A stretch of 64,000 nucleotides of DNA from Rebecca billardiae RCC1528. Lineage: Eukaryota; Haptophyta. Positions 22,097 to 33,602 of this stretch are shown piece after piece. The notes under the pieces are model-generated. The model was not told the DNA's origin and did not search any database. It worked only from the letters and a program-made list of their open reading frames with translations. How positions within the stretch are numbered: position 1 is the stretch's first letter; the number at the start of each line of letters is the position of its first letter. Location: assembly GCA_965240325.2 (NCBI GenBank), contig OZ251229.1:434001-498000 (forward strand), read 5' to 3'. The position numbers and the translations under genes were made by a program.

Positions 22097-25000
22097 GCGC
22101 AGCCGCCGCGGCGCGCGGGCGGTTGACGGGCAGCTCGTCGACGGCCACCCCCTGATAGAAGCCGTCGGTGATCGTGCGCTGCAGGAAGGCGCGGCGCGCG
22201 GCCGCGAGCGCGCGCGCCGGCGTGGACTCGTCCATCTTGAGGTTGCGCGCGATCTCCTCGGGCGCCATCTCGTCCGCCTTCGTCGCGATGATCAGCACGT
22301 CCCCGCGCAGTCCCTCGCGCACCAGCTGCCGCTTGAAGCCCAGCGGCATCATGTCGTGTATGTCCTTGTCGTTGAGCGCGCGCGCGCAGTGCGACACAAA
22401 GATCACGCCGTCCGCGCGCTCGATGTAGTGCCGCACCGCAGCGTCGCGCGCGGAGTTGTCGTCCTGCGCGCGCGCGGGCGCGGCGCGAGCGGACGGGCGC
22501 GTGAGCTCAGCGCGCGCGGTCGCGCGCGCCGGGGGCGAGCGCCGGACCGCGCGCGCGCGCACGCGCACGCGCGCGCTCGGCGCGCACATGCAGCCCCGGA
22601 GCGTCGACGAGCCGCATGCCTGTGCCGAGCACGGGCCAGGGGCCCTGCAGCTCGATGGCGTGGAGCAGCGGCCAGACGGACTGCCCGGTGCACGTGTCGT
22701 CCGACGAGTCGGCGAACGGCTGCAGCAGCCGCGAGAGCTCGGCGCTGTCGCGCGCGTGCAGCGTGAGCGTGTGCCCGAGCGCTGCGCCGAGCGCGCTCAG
22801 CCGCGCCTCGACCGAGGCCACGAGCGCCCGCTCGCCCGCGCTCGCGTCGAACGCGCCGCCGAAGAGCGAGAGGACGCGCGCGTGGCGCTCTTTCGCGGCG
22901 GCGGGCGCGTCGTCCGCGGGCTCCTTCCCGCCCGCCTGCACCACCGCGCGCACGTCCTCGCCCAGCTGCTCCGCCGTGCAGAACCTGACGCGCGCCTGGT
23001 ACAGCTCGGCGTCGCAGCGCGCCCTCGCGCGGAAGGCGATCTCGATGATGGCGGCGGTGCACGCGCGCATGCAGCTGGTGGGCAGCAGCGAGACCTCGCC
23101 GAGGAGCGCGTTGAGCAGCGTGGACTTGCCCGCGCCCGTGCCGCCGCACACGACGAACGTCGTGCTGGCCGCGGCGCCGCCCTCCTCGCTGCCGCCCGCC
23201 TCGACGAGCCGAGGCCACAGCTCAGGGCGCGGCGCGCCCGGCTTGAGGGCGGCCGCGCGCCGCTCGGCCTCGCGGAGCGGCCGCAGCGCGCTCAGCAGCT
23301 CAGCAGCCTGCGCGGCGTTCAGCGCGTTCGGCCTGCACAGCTCCGCGTCCACCTCCTCGTCCGAGAGCGACGCGAAGAGGGCGAGCGGCGCGCACAAGTA
23401 AATGGCGGACGGCACGCGCGTGAGCTGGGCGCCGGCCGCGCGCGACAGCCACGCCACCGCCGCGCTCACGCTCTCCTTGGCCGGCCTCGGCGCAGCGGGC
23501 GGCGGGCCCGGCGCGGCGGCGGCGGCAGGCGGCGGCGGCGGCTCTGACTCGAGGAGCGCGCGCGCGCGCGCGAGGCGCAGCAGCAGCGCGCGCTGCTGAA
23601 GCCGCGCGCAATCCGCGCCGCTCTTCTCCACCGCGTCCCTGAGGTCGGCGGCGTCAAACTGGAGCAGCGTCTCGCAGTCCACCTGCTCGTCGGCGCAATG
23701 GTCCGCGAGCTCGGCCGCGCCGAACAAGTAGAGGTGCTCGTTGGCGAGGCCGGCGAGGCCGGCCTGCACGGCGTGCAGCCACGGGCCGCACGGGGCGTCC
23801 GGCGTGCCGAGGGCGGCGGCGTCGAACGCGGCGAGCTCGCGCGCGCACGCCCCCGCCCGCTCGGCCGAGCAGCCGGACGTGGGCGGCGGCAGCGCGCGCA
23901 CGTCGAGCGCGCTCTGCTTGAAGCCGGCCCACGCGCCGAACTCGACGCTCGGCGCGGCCGTCGCGGGGCCGATCTGGAGGTACCGCTGCAGCGCCTTCTC
24001 GGCGACGTCGACGAGCTCGGGCATCTTCAGCTGCCCCGCTTGCTTCGCGAGCTCGGCCTGGATGGCCGCCTTGAGCGCCAGCTGCCCGCCCCCAACCAGG
24101 GCGGCCGCGCGGCTGCACCAGAGCAGCGCGTGCCCCGCGCTGCTCACGAGGCAAAGGCAGCTGGGCCTCCCTCGGGGGCACCGCCTGCCTTTGCTCGCCA
24201 GCACGCCGCGCAGCACCCTGGGCACGAGCGCCTCGCGCACAGCCTTGAGCAGCTCGTCCGCCATGCCGACCAGATCGGTCGCCATCTCGCGGCGCTCGCA
24301 GCCGAGCGCGGCGGCCGCGCGCAGCAGGAAGCGGTGCGCGCCACCGAGCGGCGCCATGCACATCCCGACGAGGGGCAGCATCGGCTTGAAGTGCCACTCG
24401 AGAAGGTAGCAGGAGCCCCTCAGCTTGCCGAGCTCGGCGACGGCAAGGGCGCACGCCTTGGGCACGAGGTCGGCGTGCTTGCTCGCGAGCTGCTGCTTGG
24501 CGACGCCCCACTCGGGGGACCCCGGCCCCGCCACGCGCAACGCGTCAGCAAACGCGGCCGCGGCCTCGTCGAGGCGATCGCGGACCTCCGTGGTCCGCAG
24601 AGCGGCGAAGTCGTGCGCGATGGCGAGCACGTCGAGGCCCAGCCTGGCGGACTCCGACGGATCAATGCCGGGCGTGCGGAGGATCCCGCGCACCAATCCG
24701 ACGACGACGCCGAGGTGCGCGCCGACGATCGCCCCGCCCTGCTGCGGCCCCGGCCCCGCGGCGCTCTTGACGCGCCCGAGCAGCTCGAGCAGCGACTGCG
24801 GGCCCGAGGACATCTCGATGCGCCGGCGCAGCGCGTCTGCGATGCGCGCGTCGGCGTGCTGCGCCTGCGCCACCACGTGCGCCTGCGGCACCAGCTGCCC
24901 CTGCGTCTGCGCCTGCGCCAGCCTCATCACCCGCGCCTGCGGCACCACCTGCGCCTGCACCTGCACCTCGCGCGCAATGGCGACGTTGACCAGGCACAGC

Positions 25001-27525
25001 TCGAGCCCGCGCACGGCGAGCGCAGAGCCGGCCGCGTCGGCGCCGTCGGCAGGTGCGCTGCCACCGATCGCGGCGTCGAGCATGGCGCAGAGCAGGTGCG
25101 CTCCGCACCGCGCCTTGCGCTGGATCTTGCCGGTGGCCGCCGGCTGCGCCGTGCCGGCCGCGGGCGCGCTGCCGAGCTGCCCGAGCTTCTCCGCCTTGCT
25201 CAGCGCCCACTCGAACGCCGTGCGCCAAGCCTTGCTGCCCGCGCCGTACTGGAGCAGCTCGGCCACCAGGCCCTTCAGCTGGGCGCCGAACGCGCCCTGC
25301 CTGAAAGCGCTGTCCGTCCGCGCGTACTGGCAGACGTGGTCGAGCTCCTTGAGCACGCCCTTCAGCGTGGCGTGGATGACTGGCGACCACGCCTTGCGGC
25401 CGTCGCGGCCGGCTGGGCTCGCGCCGCTCGGCGCGTCCGCAGCGAGCTTGCGCGCCGAGCGCAGGATGGACGAGCACCGCTCGAGGCTCTTGCTGCGCGG
25501 CACCGGCCACAGAGCGCGCCACTTGAAGCCGAGCTCGCGCACCACCTTGTGCGTCTCAGCGAACGCCGCGAGCGCGACGAACTGGGGGTAGAGCTTCTCG
25601 CCGAGCTGCTCGAGCTGCGCCGTGTCGCCGCTCGCCTCGGGCGGCAGCTTGGCGCACAGCTGCTCGAGCTGCGAGGAGATGGCGATCAGCGCGCACAGCG
25701 CGGCGCGGCAGTGCTCGACGGTCCACGCCGGCGCTGGCGCGCTCTCGACCTCCGACTCGGCGTCGAAGATGTCGTCGAAAGTGACGAGCGACGGCGCGCC
25801 CAGCTTGAGGGCAGCCGCGCCGCCCTCGAGTGCGCTGGTGAGGGCGCCCGCGTGCCGGCCGTCATGGAGCGCCGCCTGAATCTCGTCGAGCAGATCGCCC
25901 AGCTCTTCCGCCAGCTCGCTGAAGTCGGCGTACTCGTCGACCTCCTTCCAGCAGTCGCAGCTGCGGCTTGCGCGCTTGCGGCTTTCATGCCGCCAATTTC
26001 GCCCGTACCGCCCGTAGCGGTAGTCGTCCTCGTCCTCGTCCTGCTCCGAGTCGGTCTCCTCGCACTGCTCGCACTCATAGTCGTCCGGCGGCTCGAGCGA
26101 GTTGTCGAACTCGCTCCACGCCTCCTCCAGCCGACCACGGATGTAGGCGCTCATCCGATCGACAAGCGCCTCGTGGCGCTTGCGGAATAACGCGAGCTTC
26201 CGCTCGAGCTCGCCGCGCTTCTCGAGATGCTTCTTCTCGAGCTCAATCTGCTTGCTGATGGCCGCGAGGAAGCTGGCCTCGTCCGTGGGCGTGGGCGATG
26301 GCGGCGGCTCGCACGAGGGCGCGCCGGTCGCGCCACGCGCGTCGTCAGCCGCTGCGCGCGGCGGCGGCGAGCAAGCAGCATCCGCGCGCGGACGAGTGGC
26401 GCGCTGCTCCGCCGCGCCGTCCTCCTCCTCGAGCGCGTCCGCGCCGCGCTTGGTGCCGCCGGGCGGCGCGGCCGATGGCTGCGCCGCATCGACCATCTCG
26501 GCCTCCTCCGCCTCCGCCGCGGCGGGGCCGGCCGCTGGGTCGATCGTCTGCGGGGCGGCGAGCGTACCGCACTCGGCGGTCTCGACGGCGGCCAGCGTGC
26601 CTGCGTCCAGCGCGTCGGCGACCGCCTGCACGGCCGCCTCCGCCGTCTCGGTAGCGGCTGCCGCGGCCTGCACGGCCAACTCGACCGTCTGGACCGCCGC
26701 CGGCACAGCTTGCACAGCCGCCGCCGCCGTCTCAATGGCGGCCGGCGCCGCCTGCACAGCCGCCGCCGCCGTCTCGATGGCGGCCGGCGCCGCCTGCACA
26801 GCCGCCGCCGCCGTCTCGGCCACGACTTGCACAGCCGCCGCCGCCGTCTCAACCGCAGAAGGCGTGCGAGAGAGCCGACCGTGCGCGTCCGCGCGACGAG
26901 GGGGCGTGGCGGGCTTGGGGTTCGTCGGACTCTGAGTCAGGCCCAGCGTCGCGTTGAAGTTGGCCATCGGCCGGACCGGGCTGGTCGGTGTGTCGTCGTG
27001 CGCGCGCTCGCCGCCGAGACGCGCGTCCGTCTGCGGCGTCGAGCCCGCCAGGAGGGGCGTCTCCATCGAGCCGCGGACGGCAGCCGGCGGCTCCCTCGCG
27101 ACGGGAAGCGACCGCGCCTGATCGACGAGCTCGTACGCGTAGCCGGCCTCCGTGCGCGGGAGCGAGCCCTTGACCCACGGCCCGATCGTGAGCGTGTCGC
27201 CCAAGTTGAGTACCGTGCTGACGCCTTGCGTCTTGTCGGCTGGCTGCAGGTGCTCGACGGTGGCGCAGCCGGCGCGGTGCACGAGCACGCCGTTCCGGTG
27301 CTGCACGCGCAGCATGGCCGTTTCGGGCTGATCCTTGAGCTGGATGATGGTGCAGTGCTGCCGCGAGACGCTCTGCTCTTCCGGCGGGAGGCACAACGCT
27401 GGGACCGTCCTCCCCAGCTGGAACGACTCGTGGCCGAAGGGCACGTCACCCGCACGCTCCCGCGTCAAGCCGATCGGGCGGAGAGCGAGCGCGCGCGGGG
27501 CACGCGGCGCCGGTGTCTCAGCCAT
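21180..27525 (-). CDS. Giant FHA-SAM-dynamin-like GTPase (SLIP-GC-like)
   Basis: About 2,073 residues from two exons, 27525-22588 and 22463-21180 (phase 0). N-terminal FHA domain (about 20-125; 'GHESFQLGR', 'VSRQHCTI') should bind phosphothreonine. Then an Ala/Val repeat region (about 219-322), a Glu/Asp-rich segment, a long helical part (500-1250), a SAM domain (about 1262-1322; 'LLQFDAADLRDAVEKSG') and a dynamin-superfamily GTPase: P-loop GGTGAGKST (1461-1469), a G2 region around 'LPTSCMRACTAAIIEI', G3 'LVDAPGLH' right before the intron, and G4 'IIATKAD'. This order and 'LPTS.RACTA' resemble the vertebrate nuclear GTPase SLIP-GC. The C-terminal tail holds tandem Ala/Arg repeats and ends in 'SDVIDLTLD', which matches a SUMO-interaction motif. 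It is paired head to head with a shorter relative. Nuclear location is inferred from FHA, SIM and relatives, not shown. Confidence 0.8.
21446..21540 (-). repeat. 30-bp tandem repeat in GTPase tail
   Basis: Three near-identical copies of a 30-base unit ('gcgtcggcagccgcccgcgc' plus 'aacagcagcg') encode repeated 'AVARAAADA(A/T)'. It lies in the disordered tail of the FHA-SAM-GTPase. Length is a multiple of three, so copy-number changes keep the frame. Confidence 0.85.
26560..26868 (-). repeat. Ala/Val-rich protein repeat (units of about 13 codons)
   Basis: The encoded pattern is (A)ETAAAAVQAxPAAI repeated about seven times, nearly identical in the 5' half and decaying towards 3'. At the DNA level, 'gccgccgccgtctc' recurs. 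It probably forms an extended amphipathic helix between the FHA domain and the acidic segment. Confidence 0.75.
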
Positions 27526-27807
27526 GACCGCCGCGACCTGCCTGCGTCAACTCGCCCGCGTCGCAGGTCGTTGCCTTGTCCGAGCACTGCTCGCAAGCGC
27601 CAGCTCTGTAAAGCGGGCGCGCGGCCCCCCGCGTTCGCTCGAGGAGCGCTTTGAGCTTGAGCTCGTGAGCAGGAGGACGTCCGTTGGCCAAGGACTGGAG
27701 ACTGCTTCACCGCTTGGCCCACACGACGCACGGCTTGAGTGCCGCGACTCGCGAACAGAGGACAGGGCGAAGCAGGGGACGACGCAGCGGCGGGCGCACC
27801 TCGAGCG
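27526..27807. promoter_or_regulatory. Bidirectional promoter between the two large GTPase genes
   Basis: 282 bases lie between the ATG codons of two related GTPases transcribed outward. This short spacing suggests shared regulation. No TATA box or clear dyad was found by eye. Confidence 0.5.
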
Positions 27808-30800
27808 ATGAGTAGTGACAAGCGCCCGCTCGACGACGCGAATGCGGCGGACGACGTGCAGGTCGTGGCGCCACCGGCGAAGGTGGTCAAGGCCGAGGCC
27901 GTCCCGCCGCTCGCGCGCGACGCGGACGTCGAGGCAGTGTGCGCGTGGCTGCAGACGGCGCTGCCAGTCGTGGGCACGCAGTTTGTCGAGACGGCGCGCG
28001 CGAAAGCGATGGACGCGGCGACGCTGCTCGCGCTCGACAAGGACGGGATCAAGAAGGCGTTCAGTGACTGCGCCAAGGTGGGCCCGCGCATCAAGCTGCA
28101 CGCCCGCCTCGAGGAGCTGCGCAAGGGCGGCGCGCTCGCGTCGAGCTCGGCGGCGCCGTCCGGCGGCGCGGCCGCGGTTGACCTCTCACTCGAGGACGGC
28201 GCGCAGGACGGCACGCTCGACGAGGAGGACGACGCGGGTGCGCTCCCCGAGATCGACGACAACGAGGCGGAGGCCGCCATGTCGCGCGAGTCCGACGCGC
28301 TCGGGCGCATCATCTGGGTGTGCAACAAGCTGGAGGCGCTGATCAAGCAGCGGAAGGACTTCGCCTCGGCCGCGGTCGTGGACGCGCGCCTCGGCGAGCT
28401 CAAGGCGCTCCAAGCGAGGCTGAAGCTACCCACGTGCTCGATCGTCGTCGTCGGCAACACCGGCGCCGGCAAGAGCACCCTGCTCAACTCGCTGATCGGC
28501 GAGGCGGCCGTGCTGCCCACGTCGGGCGTGCGCGCGTGCACCGCGACCATCATCGAGCTCGCGCACGATGGCGACTCGAAGAGCGACTACCGCGGCGAGG
28601 TGGAGTTCATCTCGCAGCAGGAGTGGTTCGACGAGGTGGAGGCGCTCCTCGACGAGCTCACGCAGGAGGACGGCACCGTGATCCTGCACGTGCAGCCCGA
28701 CCGGCCCAACTTCAAGTCGTGGTGCAAGCTGTTCGCTGTGTACGGCGAGAACTACACCAAGAACTCCAAGTGGACCGGCGAGTACTACCCGAGCACGGGC
28801 GCGAAGGTGTACAAGGCGCCGACGCGCGACGAGATGCTGCGCATCCTGCAGAGCCTGCACAGGAGCCAGCACGGCATCACGCGCCACCTCGGCCGCACGG
28901 TCGAGCTGAAGGCGGACGAGGCGGACGGGTTCAGGCGCAAGGTGCATGCACGCGCGCGCGCGCCCTGCCGCGGCGCGGCGGCGCGGCGGCGCCGCGGCTG
29001 ACGTGCGCGCGCGCTGCTCCCGCCCTGCCTCGCGCCCCGCGCCGCGCGCCGCCGCAGGTCGAGCGGTACACGGACTCGAGCGACGAGGTGAGCGCGGGCG
29101 CGTACTGGCCGCTCGTGCGGCAGGTGCGCCTCTTCTCGACGCGCTGGAGGGCGCTGCGCGCGGGCACCATCCTCGTGGACGCGCCCGGGCTGAACGACAA
29201 CAACGCGGCGCGCGACGCGATCGTGAAGCAGCGGCTGCGCGACGCGGACGCCGTGGTGATCTGCTCCAACATCACGCGCGCGGTGAACGACCGCACCGCG
29301 AAGAACCTGCTCGGCGACTCGTTCCGCCGGCAGCTGCTGATGGACGGGCAGTACAGCTCGCTCGTCTTTGTCGCGACGCAGACGGACAAGCTCTCGCGCC
29401 AGGAGGTCATCAAGTCGCTGCGCCTCCCCGCGCAGGCGAGCACGGTCGAGTGCGCGCGCGCGCGCAACGAGAACGTGAAGAAGCAGATCGAGCTCCACTT
29501 CTACGCCGGGCTCAAGGACATGGCGGCCGCCTCGGGCGACGTCACGTCCGACGCGGCGCTGCGCGCGCGCTACCCGCCGCTGCCCACCTTCTGCGTCTCG
29601 TCGCGCGCGTACCAGCTGCTCGAGGGGCTGGTGCCGCCCGCGGAGGGCGCGCGGCGCGCGACGTGGCGCAAGAAGCTCGACACCGAGCTGCCGCAGCTGC
29701 GCAAGCACCTGTGCGACCTCACGCTGCGCCGGCGCCACGCGGCGGTCGAGCAGACGTGCGAGGGCGTGCTCAGGCTCGTCGAGGCCGTCGAGGCCACGGC
29801 GCGCACCACCTCGGCGAGCAAGGACAAGCGCGCGGCGCAGGAGGCCTTCGACGCGGAGATCGCCGAGCTCGAGCGGCTGATGCAGCAGGCGGCCGAGGGC
29901 TTTGGCGAGTTCTTCGCCGAGCAGGTCGCCGCCGTGCTGCGGCCGCAGCTCGAGCAGGGCGCGTCCGACGCGGCGGCCGAGGCGCTGCGGACGGCGCAGG
30001 CGTGGGGCGAGTCGGTGAGGGTGGGCGGCATGCACTGGGCGACGTACAAGGCGACGCTGCGGCGCATGGGCGTGTTCCGCGACAACTTCAACGCGCTGCT
30101 GGGCGAGCCGGTGCTCAGGTGCGTCGCGTCGCACTGGCAGAGCGTCTTTGGCGTCGCGCTCGCGCAGCAGATGCAGAAGACGCTCGATCAGTTGAGCAAG
30201 CTCGTCGGCGGCTTCGACGACGCGTTCCGCGCGCGCATCGCGGCAAAGCTCGCGCCGCCGCCGGCCGCGCCGCCCGAGGCCGCGCCGCAGGCCGTCGTCG
30301 ACGCGAGCTCCGCGGCCGGCCAGCTCGTCGTGCACGCCGGCAGCGCCGGCAGCGCCGTGCCGCCGGCGTCGACGGCGCCCGCGCCCACGAGCGTGGTCCG
30401 CGGCGTCGAGACGCAGCTCAAGGCGATGGGCGACAAGCTCAAGGCGGCCGCGCAGCAGCAGCAGCGCGACATCTCGCGCGATCTCGAGCCGCTCGTGCTC
30501 GCGCACATGAAGCCCGCGTACGAGCGCGGCGCGGCCGAGGCGGGCGTGGGCTCGCACCAGCGGCGGAAGGACCACGTCGAGGGCCACGTCAAGGCGATCT
30601 CGAGCACGTGCTTCCGCACCTCCGCGCTCACGCTCGTCGACAAGCTGGGGCAGCTCAACAAGAGCCTCGTGGCGGAGATGAAGACCTCGATGGCGCAGCA
30701 CGTGGTTGGCAGCCTGAGGGTGCGCGCGCGCGCGCGCGCGCGCGCTCGGACACCGCGCCGCGCCCGTCGCGTGCCGCCTGCTCAGCCCGGCCCGCCGTCC

Positions 30801-31211
30801 ACCGCGCGCGCGCGAATGCGCTCGCAGGTGCACTACAGCGCACTCTGGGACGACCTCACGCCCGCCGTGCTCAGCGCGCGCGCGGAGATGCAGAAGCCGC
30901 CCGTGGACTGCCGGCTCGAGGCGGGCAACGCGCTGCGCGCGCTCAACAAGCCGCCCGCTGCCGCCGCCGCCGCCGCCGCGGGTGATGGCGACGCGTCGGA
31001 GCAGGCGGAGATGGAGGACGACTTGGTCGACGTCACCGCGCAGATGCAGGCGCGCCGTGCTGCGCAGCGCGATGCAGAGATGATCGACCTCGACGATCCG
31101 CGGTTCGCCTCGGCCGGTGCCGGCTTGTCGGATGGCGCCTCCCCGAGCGCCGTGCCGCCCGCCGCTGACGCAGCAGATGCCCGCCCGGCGCAGGTCAAGC
31201 CCGAGAAGTAG
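27808..31211 (+). CDS. SAM-dynamin-like GTPase (SLIP-GC-like), shorter paralogue
   Basis: About 1,059 residues; exons 27808-28941, 29058-30719 and 30828-31211, phase 0. A SAM-like domain (about 45-110; 'AATLLALDKDGIKKAF') precedes a GTPase with P-loop GNTGAGKST (216-224), 'LPTSGVRACTATIIELAH' as G2 region, G3 'ILVDAPGLND' (about 419) and G4 'VATQTDKLS'. Helical stalk-like sequence follows ('EIAELERLMQQAAEGFGEFF', 'ATYKATLRRMGVFRDNFN', 'SSTCFRTSALTLVDKLGQLN'). Acidic 'AVDLSLEDGA' upstream of the GTPase and 'AEMIDLDDP' near the end look like SUMO-interaction motifs. The first intron sits between the G2 and G3 regions, close to where the neighbour's intron sits just after G3, in keeping with common descent. 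The best-known relative by layout is SLIP-GC; bacterial-type dynamins lack SAM. ATG 27808 is the first in-frame ATG. Confidence 0.82.
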
Positions 31212-31443
31212 TCATATCGTTGTATAGCTCTGCGGTACGCGCGGTTATTGGGCAGGCCCAGCAGTAGCAGTTCCGCTGCCCTCGCTCACCATAGCAGCAC
31301 TGCGCCACTCATCAGCAGCCATCGTCCTGCTGGCAGCATCATCATCTATATATATACGTATGCGCTTTGATAAGCTAAAGCAGCGCAGGCTGCCAGATGA
31401 CATCACTGCTCCGATGGCGATGCGCGCTTGATCACTTGACGGA
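31212..31443. other. Short convergent intergenic region
   Basis: Holds the 3' ends of the SAM-GTPase and longin-type genes. It includes a short TA tract ('atctatatatatacgtat', about 31343). Nothing else seen. Confidence 0.45.
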
Positions 31444-33442
31444 TCAGTCGGATGCGATGGTGGTTGTCGCCTCGGCGACACGAAAGCCAAGCTCGAGCAT
31501 TGCCGGTGGCGTGGTGTGGTCGCAGCACACAAAGACTTCGTGCTCGCCTGCTTCGAGTCGGCCGATGACCATGAAGTCGCCAAGCGTCGGATGCTGCAGC
31601 ACTGCGCCGCACTCGACGGGCGGGGATGCGCGGGGGCGCGCGCCCGTGAGCTGAGCGCTGAAGACGGACATGCTGGACTGAAGCCGAGCCGAAGCAACAG
31701 CCCCGCGCCCCTCCACCTGGTACTCCGCGTCACTGTCGCTGCTGGCGAGCTCCACTTCGTCGACGTCGTCGGGCAACCCTGCCTCGTCGAGCAGGCCGTC
31801 GTCGACGGCACGCCCCTCGCCGGCTGCCGCCGCGCGCGCGTCGCCTCGGGCGAGCGTAGCGGCTGCAGCTGGACGCAGACGCGCGCGCAGCTCGGCGCAC
31901 GTGCTGAGCACGTCAAGCGCAAAGGCAGCGCTGTCTGGCCCGGCCTCTGGCACGCCCCAGAGCACCACGTGCACCGGCCGCGCCTCCAGCTCGTCCGCGG
32001 GCAGGGCCTCCGCCCCGTCGGCGCCGCTGCGCTCCGGGGCGACGAGGAGCGCCACTGCTCCGACCACGTCTGCGGCCGAGTCCTCGCCACCGGCGCCGTG
32101 TGCGGCGACCGCCGCCGCGCCAGAGGCCGAGCTCAGCGCCGCTGCGGGGAGCGCGGTCGCGCCGAGGAACAGCGCGTGGTGCGCCGCGCGCGCCAGGTGG
32201 GTGAGCACGAGCACGGCGTCCTCGCTGAGCGCGCCCGGCGGCGGTTGAGAGGCGGCCGCAATCGCCCACTCGACCGTGAGCGCCACCACGCCGCCCGCCT
32301 GCGCGACCACGAGCACGTCGAGCGCGTGCGTGCGCGCGGCGCGCGGCGCGGGGGCGACCCACACGCGCCGGTGCGCGCTGAGCAGCGGCGCATCGGGCGG
32401 CACGCCCAGCACGCCGCCAAAGTCGAGCAGAGCGTGGATGTCGCGCAGCCGCGAGGCCGGCGGCGTGCGCGCGCAGCTGAGCACCGCGCCCGCATGCAGC
32501 GCGCACGTGCTCAGCTTGGGCACGGCGTGCGCCACGGAGGCGCCGGGGGCCGCGGCGCCGCCCGGGCTTTCGGCGCTCACGCGCACGCGCGCGAGCGCGC
32601 GCGAGGCCTCCTGCTCGAGGAGCTCGAGCTGCTGCTCCAGCCGGCTGCGCGCGCCCGCAGCCACGCGCGCGCACGGGACGGCGCCGAAGACGGCCGCGAC
32701 CAGGCTCGCCGGCAGTGCCGCGCCCTGCACGAGCCTGCCGCCCGTGCGCGCGGGCCCCGCGGGGGCAGGCGGGCCGGGGGCGGGCTGCGCGCCCGCCTCG
32801 AGCGCGCGCGCGCTGGCGCTCGCGACCACGGGGTCCAGCGTGCCCCGGAGCTCGCGGCGCGCGCGCACGGCGCTCTCGTCCACGTCGTGCGCGGCGCGCG
32901 CGAGCGCGTGGCGCACGCGGCCGAGGGTCGAGACGAGCGGCTCACCGCCCGCGAGGAGATCGCACGCACGGAGCGTGCTCTCCACGAGCCGGTGCAGCAT
33001 CCTGTGCGGCGCGTGCTCGCGCAGGAAGATCGAGCCGCCCGGCTCGGCCGAGATGGTCACGAGCAGCACGAGCACAAAGGGCGTGCCCGTGACGCGCACG
33101 TACACTGCGCGCATCTGGCCGCCGTCCGGTGCGTCGAAGCGCACCTCGCGGAGCTGGGCCCCCGGCGCGAGGTGACGAGCGCGCGGGTGGGGCCCGGTCT
33201 CGAGTGAAAGGTCGATGGAAGCGCCGTGCGGCGCGCGGGCGCGCACCGGACGCGCCGCGCACCGGCTCTTCGGTGAGCATGCCCATGGCTGCATTGAGCG
33301 CGATCAGCAGGCCGCGGGTACCGCGCGGCTCGGCACCCTCGGGATAAACGTACAGCACCTCGTCGCGCTCCGCGTCCTCGTCGCCCGCACCCTCCGGGTT
33401 GATCACCAGCCAAGAGAGCGGCGCGCGCTCCCCCGCCGCCAT
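31444..33442 (-). CDS. Longin-type protein, CCZ1/HPS4/INTU-like (tentative)
   Basis: A 629-residue protein from exons 33442-33263 and 33153-31444 (phase 0). The start 'LSWLVINPEGAG', 'DEVLYVYPEGAE' and 'GLLIALNAAMGML' followed after the intron by 'MRAVYVRVTGTPFVLVLLV' and 'HRLVESTLRACDLL' has the strand-helix order of the first longin domain of CCZ1, HPS4 and Inturned proteins, which form Rab-activating complexes. Later segments ('HALDVLVVAQAGGVVALTVEW', 'DAVLVLTHLARAAHHALFL') could be further longin-like domains, then an acidic loop ('VDEVELASSDSD') and a compact C-terminal module ('LQHPTLGDFMVIGRLEAGEH'). No membrane segment. The family call rests on pattern memory only; a profile search would decide between CCZ1, HPS4 and another longin protein. 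It shares a 160-bp divergent promoter with CDC7. Confidence 0.55.
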
Positions 33443-33602
33443 GCCGACGGTTGGCCCCGGACTGACTGACTTGACTTTGGAATGTCCGGATCGTATTTCG
33501 ACTCGGCATTATTTTCATCGGCAAGCTTGACTTTGGCTTGAGAGCACCGACGCGAGCGGGCAACGGCTGCTCGGCCTCGAGGTCGCGCACCGGTGTGCTC
33601 CC

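Noticed and set aside
27739-27807. Upstream extension of the SAM-GTPase frame
   Set aside because: No ATG in that stretch; ATG 27808 begins a plausible N-terminus.
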